Shown: positions 1 to 4,930 of the stretch, in pieces
Position numbering within the stretch: the stretch's first letter is position 1
Layout: the number at the start of each line of letters is the position of its first letter
The notes under the pieces: generated by a model
What the model was told of the DNA's origin: nothing
Databases searched by the model: none
Seen by the model: the letters and a program-made list of their open reading frames with translations, nothing else
Assembly (NCBI GenBank): GCA_017998555.1
Contig: JAGOCU010000186.1
Location: forward strand, 1-5,149
Direction: 5' to 3'
Origin: Thermoflexales bacterium
GTDB lineage: Bacteria > Chloroflexota > Anaerolineae > J036 > Brachytrichaceae
Length of the DNA: 5,149 nucleotides
Made by a program: the position numbers and the translations under genes

Positions 1-525
1 CGCCCGGGCGGCGGCGCGGACGCGGCGGCCTTTGGCGGGCTGATGCGGGCCACGGCCGAGCGGGATGGCTTCTCGATTCACCCCCCCGCCTACTACGCCG
101 ACGCCCTGCGCCTGCTGGGCGACGATGCCGCCCTGCTTCTGGCCGAGAGCGAGGGCGAGACCCTGGCCGCCCTGCTTGCAGTTTCGTGCGGGGCGCGGGC
201 CACCTACCTGTATGGCGCGAGCAGCAACACCCGGCGCGAGCTGATGGCCCCGTATCTGCTGCAGTGGGAGGCCATGCGCTGGGCCAAGGCGCGGGGCTGC
301 GCGACGTATGATCTGTGGGGGGTTCCCGACGAGGACGAGGCGGCCCTCGAGGCCGGCTTCGAAGCGCGGCATGACGGGCTGTGGGGGGTCTACCGCCACA
401 AGCGCGGCTATGGCGGGCAGGTGCTCCGGCACGTGGGGGCCTGGGCGCGGGTGATCTCGCCCCTGCGCTGGCGGGCCTATGAGGCCGCCCGGCGGCTGCG
501 CAAAACGCACGGACTGGCGGCATAG
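1..525 (+). CDS. FemAB/FemX-family peptidoglycan-bridge aminoacyltransferase, C-terminal part (5' end outside window)
   Basis: The frame is open from base 1 and ends at TAG 523-525, giving the last 174 residues of a protein whose start lies upstream. FemABX enzymes are cytosolic, tRNA-dependent transferases that add amino acids to the stem peptide of lipid II to build peptidoglycan cross-bridges; they carry two GNAT-like folds. What remains looks like the second fold. It shows the family-like segments RDGFSIH (residues 22-28), YLYGASS (about 65-71), APYLLQWEAMRWAK, then CATYDLWGVP (about 100-109), and near the end VYRHKRGYGGQ. A helical, Arg-rich tail closes the protein. It is followed after 3 nt by the GH1 gene, so the two are probably co-transcribed. 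The acceptor and the amino acid added cannot be told from sequence. Family assignment is fairly firm; the exact role is inferred, because FemAB-like proteins in some lineages act on substrates other than lipid II. Confidence 0.85.
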   Translation, partial: RPGGGADAAAFGGLMRATAERDGFSIHPPAYYADALRLLGDDAALLLAESEGETLAALLAVSCGARATYLYGASSNTRRELMAPYLLQWEAMRWAKARGCATYDLWGVPDEDEAALEAGFEARHDGLWGVYRHKRGYGGQVLRHVGAWARVISPLRWRAYEAARRLRKTHGLAA

Positions 526-528
526 ACC

Positions 529-1884
529 ATGGCTGAAGGCATTCTGTATTTCCCGAAGGGCTTCAAGTGGGGGACGGCCACTGCCGCCCACCAGGTCGAA
601 GGCAATAACAGCAACAACCAGTGGTGGGCCTGGGAGCAGCTCCCGGGCAAGATCGCCAATGGCGACAAGAGCGGGCTGGCCTGCGACTGGTGGAACAACG
701 CCGAGGCCGACTTCGACCGAATGGTCGACATGGGCCTGAACGCCCACCGTTTATCTATCGAATGGAGCCGGATCGAGCCGCGCGACGGTGTCTTTGACGA
801 GGCCGCCCTCGAACGCTATCGGGCCATCCTGCTCGGGCTGCGCCGGCGCGGGATCGAGCCGATGGTCACCCTGCACCACTTCAGCAACCCGATCTGGCTC
901 GAGGAGCGGGGCGGCTGGATCGAGGAGCAGGTTGTGGTGCCGCGCTTCGAGCGCTTTGTGCGCAAGGTCGTCCGCGCGCTGGGCGATCTGTGCGACCTGT
1001 GGTGCACCCTCAACGAGCCCAACATCTACGCCCTGATGGGCTATCTGGCGTATGGCCGGATGCCGCCCGGGCGAAGCGGCGAGATTGACTCGACCGTCGC
1101 CGTTGTGCGAAACATGCTCCTCGCCCACGGGGCCGCCTACCGGGCGCTGCATGAGGAGCAGGCCCTGGCCCGGGTCGGGATCGCCCATCACATGCGGCTG
1201 TTCCAGCCGCTGCGGGCGGCGAACCCGTTCGATTTCGCCATGAGCCGGGTGTATGGCAGCATCTTCAATCAGGGGATTCTCGACGCCGTGACGAAAGGGC
1301 GTTGGAACTGGCTGCTCCGCCGCGGCGCGGGCACGAGCGCGCGGGCGCTGCGCGGGACGCTGGACTGGATCGGACTGAATTATTACTCGCGCGAGCGGGT
1401 GTCCTTCGCCCCGCGCAGCCCGGAAACGCTGTATGGCAAGATCCAATTCACGCCCGGGGCCGAGTTGAGCGACTTTGGCTACGGCGAGATCCACCCCGAC
1501 GGCATGACGCCCCTCATTCGAAAGCTGGCCCACTTCGGGCTGCCGATCTACATCACCGAGAACGGCATCCCGGACGCCGACGACGACCAGCGCCCGGGCT
1601 TTCTGCTCCAGCACCTGCAGACGTTGTGGCGGGTCACCCAGTTCAACTGGCGCATCAGCGGCTACTACCACTGGTCCTTTGTCGACAACTTCGAGTGGGG
1701 CGAGGGCTTCCGGATGAAGTTCGGCCTGTATGCGATGGACCCGGTCACCCAGGAGCGCACCCTGCGCCGCAGCGGCATGCTCATGCGCGAGATTGCCAGG
1801 ACCGGCCCGGGCGGGGCCATCTCGAGCGCCATGGTCCGCGAGTACGCCCCACAATTGATGCCGGTCATGTTTCCAGGCGGCTGA
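529..1884 (+). CDS. family 1 glycoside hydrolase (beta-glucosidase/beta-galactosidase type), cytosolic
   Basis: This is a full-length GH1 enzyme of 451 residues, close to the usual 440-480. GH1 enzymes are retaining (beta/alpha)8-barrel beta-glycosidases that cleave terminal beta-linked glucose, galactose or related sugars. Visible landmarks are FKWGTATAAHQVEG at residues 12-25 (Q22, E24), LHHF at 115-118, the acid/base glutamate E163 in TLNEPN, NYY at 284-286, the nucleophile E344 in ITENG, and SFVDNFEW at 383-390. E389-W390 is the sugar-binding pair of ordinary beta-glycosidases; 6-phospho-beta-glycosidases differ there, so a phosphorylated substrate is unlikely. There is no signal peptide, so the protein should be cytosolic. 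The ATG at 529 is 3 nt after the FemAB stop and fits the family N-terminus. Only a weak GGCGG lies upstream, so translation may be coupled to the preceding gene. The last 25 or so residues extend slightly past the conserved barrel. The exact substrate cannot be read from the sequence. Confidence 0.95.
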   Translation: MAEGILYFPKGFKWGTATAAHQVEGNNSNNQWWAWEQLPGKIANGDKSGLACDWWNNAEADFDRMVDMGLNAHRLSIEWSRIEPRDGVFDEAALERYRAILLGLRRRGIEPMVTLHHFSNPIWLEERGGWIEEQVVVPRFERFVRKVVRALGDLCDLWCTLNEPNIYALMGYLAYGRMPPGRSGEIDSTVAVVRNMLLAHGAAYRALHEEQALARVGIAHHMRLFQPLRAANPFDFAMSRVYGSIFNQGILDAVTKGRWNWLLRRGAGTSARALRGTLDWIGLNYYSRERVSFAPRSPETLYGKIQFTPGAELSDFGYGEIHPDGMTPLIRKLAHFGLPIYITENGIPDADDDQRPGFLLQHLQTLWRVTQFNWRISGYYHWSFVDNFEWGEGFRMKFGLYAMDPVTQERTLRRSGMLMREIARTGPGGAISSAMVREYAPQLMPVMFPGG

Positions 1885-1887
1885 ACG

Positions 1888-1940
1888 TTTTGGGGATTAG
1901 CATTCTCCCGGCTTCGCCGGGAGAATGCTAATCCCCAAAA
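1888..1940. repeat. perfect 53-bp hairpin palindrome in convergent intergenic gap
   Basis: Bases 1888-1911 are the exact reverse complement of 1917-1940, and C1912 pairs with G1916. This gives a 25-bp stem with a TTC triloop and no mismatch. The core reads CCGGCTTCGCCGG and the outer ends read TTTTGGGG and CCCCAAAA. It fills nearly all of the 58-bp gap between the GH1 stop (1882-1884) and the yraN stop (1943-1945). A bidirectional terminator is the natural guess from position. However, on each strand the T-run precedes the hairpin and an A-run follows it, so the usual 3' U-tract is absent both ways. It could still end transcription as a hairpin without a U-tail, shield mRNA 3' ends, or be a copy of a dispersed palindromic repeat. 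The structure is certain; the function is open. Confidence 0.9.
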
Positions 1941-1942
1941 AC

Positions 1943-2302
1943 CTAGAATGCGTTCTCGTAGTGGCTGATCCGCCTGACTTCGTCATGCGGACTCAGATCG
2001 ATGGCGATCACATCGATGCGGGCGGGCGCGTCCAAACGATCGTTGACGCTCAGCCAGGCCTGGGCGGTCGCCATAAGCTTCGCCCGTTTTGCGGGGCCGA
2101 GGGTCTCCTCCGGCGCGCCATAGGCCTCGCCGTGCCGGGCGCGGACCTCAACAAAGACGGTCACCCCGGCGTGCTCGGCGATCAGATCGAGCTCGCCATG
2201 GCCGTGCCGCCACTGGCGTGCCAGGATGACATAGCCCTTGCCTTCGAGATGGCGGGCGGCGATGGCCTCCCCGCGGTCGCCGGTTTCCTTGCGGGCGGGC
2301 AT
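1943..2302 (-). CDS. yraN: UPF0102 / YraN family protein (endonuclease-like fold)
   Basis: The chosen start, ATG at 2302-2300, gives 119 residues (MPARKETGDRGEAIA...), the usual YraN length, with the stop at 1945-1943. YraN proteins have a PD-(D/E)xK nuclease-like fold. Their role is poorly defined, with links to DNA metabolism. Seen here are GDRGEAIAARHLEGKGY at the N-terminus, GHGELDLIA (the acidic GExDLI motif) and VFVEVRAR. In the last, the ExK lysine position is an Arg, a substitution I believe occurs in the family. A helix KRAKLMATAQAWL and the strand IDVIAID follow. The same frame is open 29 codons further upstream to 2389. That extension is Pro/Arg-rich, unlike the family, and would overlap the upstream gene by 80 bp, so the inner start is preferred. 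Purine-rich AGGAGG (2320-2315) and GAGGG (2311-2307) lie before it. It is probably co-transcribed with the membrane-protein gene 7 nt upstream. Confidence 0.9.
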   Translation of the reverse strand: MPARKETGDRGEAIAARHLEGKGYVILARQWRHGHGELDLIAEHAGVTVFVEVRARHGEAYGAPEETLGPAKRAKLMATAQAWLSVNDRLDAPARIDVIAIDLSPHDEVRRISHYENAF

Positions 2303-2306
2303 GGGG

Positions 2307-2320
2307 CCCTCAGGCCTCCT
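2307..2320 (-). promoter_or_regulatory. ribosome binding region of yraN
   Basis: On the minus strand AGGAGG (2320-2315) is followed by GAGGG (2311-2307) and then ATG at 2302. Spacing is 12 nt from the first element and 4 nt from the second, so neither is ideal alone. Their presence supports the start at 2302 over the upstream ATG at 2389. The element overlaps the last codons and stop of the preceding membrane-protein gene, consistent with coupled translation. Confidence 0.5.
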
Positions 2321-2741
2321 CTTCGACGTCGGGCGGGAGCGCGGCCTGACGCCCGGCGATGCGGGCGGCAATGACGGCGACTGCGACATAGATCACGCAG
2401 AACACCGCGACCAACCCGGCCCGGATGTCGGCCTGCCAGGCGGACCGCGAGAAGATCGCAAAGATGATCTGGGCGAGCACCGCGCCCGCGCCCACCCACG
2501 GGCCGATCGACATGCCAGCCAGCGCGCCATAGCGCGGGTCTTCGTACAACGCGGCCGCCTTGCGCCCGGCCTGGATGGCCATGACCAGGGTGACGGTCAG
2601 CAGGGCGACATACCCGGCGCTGAATGCGGCCCCGGCCAGCAGGACGTTCGGGATGAGCGAGACGAGCGAGCCGCCCACGACGACGGCGGCAAGCAGCCCG
2701 ATCGCGGCGGTGAGAATGAGATAGCGCAGACGGAGATTCAT
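2310..2741 (-). CDS. four-helix integral membrane protein of unknown function
   Basis: I do not recognise this 143-residue protein. It has four hydrophobic segments: about residues 8-30 (LILTAAIGLLAAVVVGG...), 34-58 (LLAGAAFSAGYVALLTVTL...), 76-98 (SIGPWVGAGAVLAQIIFAIF) and 105-128 (a last segment including LVAVFCVIYVAVAVIAARI). Helix 2 is followed by a short charged loop, QAGRKAAALYEDPRYG, which by the positive-inside rule is likely cytoplasmic. The tail ends acidic (DVEEEA). There is no signal peptide separate from helix 1 and no catalytic motif that I can see. The start ATG at 2741-2739 has a purine-rich GGGCGGG just before it and a TTGGCC-17 nt-TAAACT promoter candidate upstream. The gene leads a two-gene minus-strand unit with yraN and diverges from the WXG100-like gene. 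Its pairing with yraN may be incidental. Confidence 0.8.
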   Translation of the reverse strand: MNLRLRYLILTAAIGLLAAVVVGGSLVSLIPNVLLAGAAFSAGYVALLTVTLVMAIQAGRKAAALYEDPRYGALAGMSIGPWVGAGAVLAQIIFAIFSRSAWQADIRAGLVAVFCVIYVAVAVIAARIAGRQAALPPDVEEEA

Positions 2742-2750
2742 GTCCCGCCC

Positions 2751-2779
2751 AGTTTACGCGACCCGGTTTCCCCGGCCAA
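2751..2779 (-). promoter_or_regulatory. candidate sigma70-type promoter for the membrane protein-yraN unit
   Basis: On the minus strand, TTGGCC (2779-2774) and TAAACT (2756-2751) are 17 nt apart, a good match to a housekeeping promoter. Only 9 nt separate the -10 box from the ATG at 2741, so transcription would start within 1-3 nt of the start codon or at it. This was read by eye. Confidence 0.4.
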
Positions 2780-2786
2780 TCGGGAA

Positions 2787-2794
2787 GGAATTCC
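2787..2794. promoter_or_regulatory. GGAATTCC palindrome, possible operator between divergent promoters
   Basis: An 8-bp perfect palindrome sits between the two candidate divergent promoters. It lies within a run of short alternating repeats: TTCCC at 2768-2772, GGGAA at 2782-2786 and TTCCC at 2791-2795. The location would suit a repressor or activator acting on both sides. The sites are short and could be chance, and no regulator gene is present in the window. Confidence 0.2.
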
Positions 2795-2816
2795 CCCTGG
2801 CGCGGGATGAAACCCC

Positions 2817-2846
2817 TTGCGTGTCCGCATGCCGCGCGCGTAGGAT
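2817..2846 (+). promoter_or_regulatory. candidate sigma70-type promoter for the WXG100-like gene
   Basis: TTGCGT (2817-2822) and TAGGAT (2841-2846) are spaced 18 nt apart. The -10 box ends 9 nt before the ATG at 2856, which would give a leaderless or nearly leaderless mRNA. The AGGA inside the -10 box (2842-2845) would be a weak ribosome site if transcription began further upstream instead, so the two readings exclude each other. Confidence 0.4.
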
Positions 2847-2855
2847 TGCCGCACG

Positions 2856-3932
2856 ATGCCTGGAGACAAAGTCCGCGCCGACTACGATGAACTGGCCAAG
2901 ATCGCCAGCCTCTGGCTGCGCGAGAGCGAGGGCAGCGGCCAGATGGTCGCGGCGCTCCGGCGCGAAATGGCGGTCCTGGAAAAGGGAGACTGGGTCGGCC
3001 CCGGCGCAACGGCCTTTTTCGCCGAAATGAATTCGTCAGTACTGCCAGCCGTGCAGCGTCTGACCAGCGCCCTGTCTGAAGCCGGCCAGGTCAGCCGCCG
3101 TATCAGCGACCTGGTGCGGACCGCCGAAGGCGACGCCGCCCGTGTCCTGCGCGGCAACGCCGCGGATGCCAAGCTCCCTTCCATGGGGGTCAGCAAGGAT
3201 CAGATCGAACCGTCCGGATCGAATACGGGCGCCATTGTGGGCGGGATTGTCGGGGGCGTGCTGGGCGGTCTTTTTGGCGCGGCAATCGGCGCGGGCGTGG
3301 GTTCGCAATTTGACAGCGGGCCGGACACCGGGGGCAGTTTTGTCAAACTGTCCGACGCGCCGAAGACGGTGGAGGTCCCCAAGGTCCTCAACGACGGGCT
3401 GGCCGACGCGTGGAAGGACTCGTTTCCCAAAGGGCGCTCCCAGGAACAGGGCGGGATGCTGGTCCAGAAAAGCGACGGCACGCTCGAGTTCCGCCGCGGC
3501 GCTGCCGGTGACTCCGGCTCGTTCTCGCCAAACTACGGCGATCTCAAGGATGGTGAGACCCTCATCGGGCTCGTGCACACCCATCCCTACGACGCAACCG
3601 AGGGTGGGCACACCAACGTTTCGTTCAGCGGCGCCGATATCGCCAACCTGGTTTCCCGGCGCGATCCGATGAAGATGGTCCAGAGCGGCGACGGCCAGTT
3701 TATGGTGATGCGGACCCAGGAGTTCGATGCGCGGGTCAACAAACTGGATGACGCCGGCAAACAGCAGCTCTATGACGACATGAAGGCGGACTACAAGAAG
3801 GTCTTCAATCAGGATGCGGACAAGTTCACCTTCGCCGAGCGAAACGATCGGGCCGCCGAGTCCGTCGCCAAGAAGTATGATCTGGCCTATTACACAGGCA
3901 AGAACGGCTCGCTCCAACGCAAAACGCCATGA
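2856..3932 (+). CDS. WXG100-like protein with glycine zipper and C-terminal JAMM-like domain (candidate type VII-style effector)
   Basis: The protein has 358 residues in three parts. Residues 1-100 form a helical hairpin typical of WXG100/ESX proteins, with the turn GDW46VG48PGATAFF between two amphipathic helices. Such proteins are targets of type VII secretion. Residues 125-150 are a glycine zipper (GAIVGGIVGGVLGGLFGAAIG...), which may insert in or cross a membrane. Residues 165-358 form a mixed domain with H241-T-H243-P and S258-G-A-D261, resembling the zinc-binding HxHP...SxxD part of JAMM/JAB metallopeptidases. E211 or E233 could be the upstream glutamate. JAB-like and DUF4329-like domains occur at the C-termini of polymorphic toxins, which this architecture resembles. 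The C-terminal stretch (KKYDLAYYTG) is also reminiscent of such tails. The gene overlaps the next by 4 bp. WXG100 assignment is good; peptidase or toxin activity is inference. A non-toxic secreted surface enzyme is possible. Confidence 0.75.
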   Translation: MPGDKVRADYDELAKIASLWLRESEGSGQMVAALRREMAVLEKGDWVGPGATAFFAEMNSSVLPAVQRLTSALSEAGQVSRRISDLVRTAEGDAARVLRGNAADAKLPSMGVSKDQIEPSGSNTGAIVGGIVGGVLGGLFGAAIGAGVGSQFDSGPDTGGSFVKLSDAPKTVEVPKVLNDGLADAWKDSFPKGRSQEQGGMLVQKSDGTLEFRRGAAGDSGSFSPNYGDLKDGETLIGLVHTHPYDATEGGHTNVSFSGADIANLVSRRDPMKMVQSGDGQFMVMRTQEFDARVNKLDDAGKQQLYDDMKADYKKVFNQDADKFTFAERNDRAAESVAKKYDLAYYTGKNGSLQRKTP

Positions 3933-4441
3933 TTCGAGAGCGCCAGGGGACTTGGGCCCTGCTTTTGGCCGCGCTCCTCGTCGTCGGATGCGCGGCGCAA
4001 ACAGGCACGGAACCGATTATGAAAACGTCATCAATCACCGTCAAATCGCTCGGTAACGGGCAATGGCAGGTCAGCGTCATCGTCCAGCACAAGGGCGCCG
4101 AAAAAACCGGCGCGGTGACGATTCTCAGCCAGGCGACCCCGGATGGCGCAACGCCCCCGCATGCCGGGCTGACGGCCAGCATCGCCTGGCATCAGTTGGG
4201 CTCGGCCTATCTGACCGATGGCGCGGCGGCGGATGCCGCCTACTGTTTTCGGCAGGGTCTTGACGCGCTGGGCGAGCGCTACGCGACCCTCGATGTCGTC
4301 GATGACACCGAGCAAAAGATCGCTGCCGCGGAGGAGTTGCTGGCCAAGGGCCGGGATGCGGACGGGGCGGCCTTGCTGGGGCGAATGCTGGCCACCCGGC
4401 ACGGGCTGTATCGTGTGCGTTATGCGGCGGAGTTGAAGTAG
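3929..4441 (+). CDS. small lipoprotein with a TPR-like repeat; candidate immunity or accessory partner of the upstream effector
   Basis: I do not recognise a named family for this 170-residue protein. Residues 1-20 form a lipoprotein signal peptide: basic start (MIRER), hydrophobic core (WALLLAALL) and lipobox V18-V19-G20-C21. Cys21 would be lipidated and the rest held on the outer side of the cytoplasmic membrane. After a beta-prone stretch (SSITVKSLGNGQWQVSVIVQ, 34-53) comes one TPR-like helix pair at about 82-116 (AWHQLGSAYLTDGAAADAA then YCFRQGLDALG). A second helical pair follows at about 125-157. The ATG (3929) overlaps the preceding TGA as ATGA and has no Shine-Dalgarno sequence, so translation is likely coupled. 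That tight link suggests a job tied to the WXG100-like protein, such as immunity, adaptor or anchoring; this is inference from context. An internal Met31 could start a cytosolic form, but the signal peptide argues for the first ATG. Confidence 0.7.
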   Translation: MIRERQGTWALLLAALLVVGCAAQTGTEPIMKTSSITVKSLGNGQWQVSVIVQHKGAEKTGAVTILSQATPDGATPPHAGLTASIAWHQLGSAYLTDGAAADAAYCFRQGLDALGERYATLDVVDDTEQKIAAAEELLAKGRDADGAALLGRMLATRHGLYRVRYAAELK

Positions 4442-4445
4442 CGGC

Positions 4446-4898
4446 TCAATCCCAGACGTAGGTCTCATCGTAGTCAATCTTGTACTTCGAAAGGTATGCC
4501 CGGAACTCGTCCTGGAACGTCTGCGTTCGATGGTGCGCTTCCTGTCCGTCGATATAGGTGAGTAGCGCGTCGAGATCGGCGGGTTCGACGGAGAAGGCCC
4601 CGTAACCGCGTTGCCAGGAGAACAACGCGAGGTCGGGCGACAACGTTTTCAACCACTTCGATGAGGTCGTCTTGACGATCTCCACGAAGTCGGCAATGGT
4701 GATCGTCCGCGACAGGCGGATGGCGAGATGGACGTGATCGGCCACCCCGCCAGCCCGATAGCACTCGCAACCCGAGTTGCGGGCGATGGTCGCAAGGTAG
4801 GCGTGGAGCCGCGGCCGCGCATCAGGAACGAGCCAGGGGTGGCGCTCTTTTGTGCTGAACACGATGTGAACGATAACCAGGCCCAACGATTGAGGCAT
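4446..4898 (-). CDS. Y1 (HUH) single-strand transposase, IS200/IS605 TnpA-like or REP-associated type
   Basis: This is a complete 150-residue protein of the Y1_Tnp family. These enzymes cut and rejoin single-stranded DNA at hairpins through a 5'-phosphotyrosine link. It begins MPQSLGLVIVHIVFSTK. The metal-binding HUH pair is H55 and H57 in ADHVHLAI. Aligned by eye to IS608 TnpA, the catalytic tyrosine is Y115 in LTYIDGQE, and Q119 sits four residues on, as in that enzyme. FSWQRGYGAFSV (93-104) and the ending DETYVWD match a widespread stand-alone subgroup. No TnpB gene and no clear IS ends are visible, so it may be a lone or domesticated copy. It lies 32 bp downstream of ligA in the same direction. 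Its stop is 4 bp from the stop of the convergent lipoprotein gene. TAGAAT (4911-4906) ends 7 nt before the ATG, and no Shine-Dalgarno sequence is seen. All catalytic residues are present, so it looks functional. Confidence 0.92.
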   Translation of the reverse strand: MPQSLGLVIVHIVFSTKERHPWLVPDARPRLHAYLATIARNSGCECYRAGGVADHVHLAIRLSRTITIADFVEIVKTTSSKWLKTLSPDLALFSWQRGYGAFSVEPADLDALLTYIDGQEAHHRTQTFQDEFRAYLSKYKIDYDETYVWD

Positions 4899-4905
4899 GG
4901 GCGCG

Positions 4906-4911
4906 ATTCTA
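4906..4911 (-). promoter_or_regulatory. TAGAAT -10-like box before the transposase gene
   Basis: TAGAAT on the minus strand ends 7 nt before the transposase ATG (4898). That is the right distance for transcription to start at the ATG. No convincing -35 hexamer is found 16-18 nt upstream, so this is a weak call; read-through from ligA is the alternative. Confidence 0.3.
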
Positions 4912-4917
4912 GACCCA

Positions 4918-4930
4918 GGGCCGCTGGCCC
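4918..4930 (-). other. short hairpin immediately after the ligA stop
   Basis: GGGCC-AGC-GGCCC on the minus strand forms a 5-bp GC stem (plus one possible G-U pair) directly after the ligA TAG. No U-tract follows, so it is at best a weak terminator. It could equally be a pause site, a hairpin used by the adjacent transposase, or chance in GC-rich DNA. Confidence 0.25.

Noticed and set aside
751..1854. Long antisense open frame (367 codons) opposite the GH1 gene
   Set aside because: It lies fully opposite a gene with clear GH1 catalytic motifs. Its translation is rich in Arg, Ala, Pro and Gly with no recognisable domain, as expected from antisense frames in GC-rich DNA.
1888..1940. Calling the palindrome a standard Rho-independent bidirectional terminator
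   Set aside because: No U-tract follows the hairpin on either strand; A-runs do. It is kept as a palindromic repeat with termination as one possibility.
1888..1940. Calling the palindrome a classical REP element
   Set aside because: No GTAG tetranucleotide is seen at the foot of the stem, and the stem is perfect rather than imperfect. Copy number cannot be judged from one window.
1943..2389. Longer form of yraN starting at 2389
   Set aside because: The extra 29 residues are Pro/Arg/Ser-rich, unlike the family, and would overlap the upstream gene by 80 bp. The start at 2302 fits family length and has purine-rich sequence before it.
2182..3009. 275-codon minus-strand frame spanning yraN, the membrane-protein gene, the intergenic region and the start of the WXG100-like gene
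   Set aside because: It crosses two better supported genes and both promoters, and its composition is Arg/Pro-rich and low in complexity.
3036..3917. Long antisense open frame (293 codons) opposite the WXG100-like gene
   Set aside because: No domain or plausible start context was seen, and the plus strand carries a coherent three-part protein. It is treated as a GC-driven shadow.
4019..4441. Alternative cytosolic start at Met31 of the lipoprotein
   Set aside because: The upstream part is a convincing lipoprotein signal peptide with lipobox, and the first ATG overlaps the preceding stop; no ribosome site stands before Met31.
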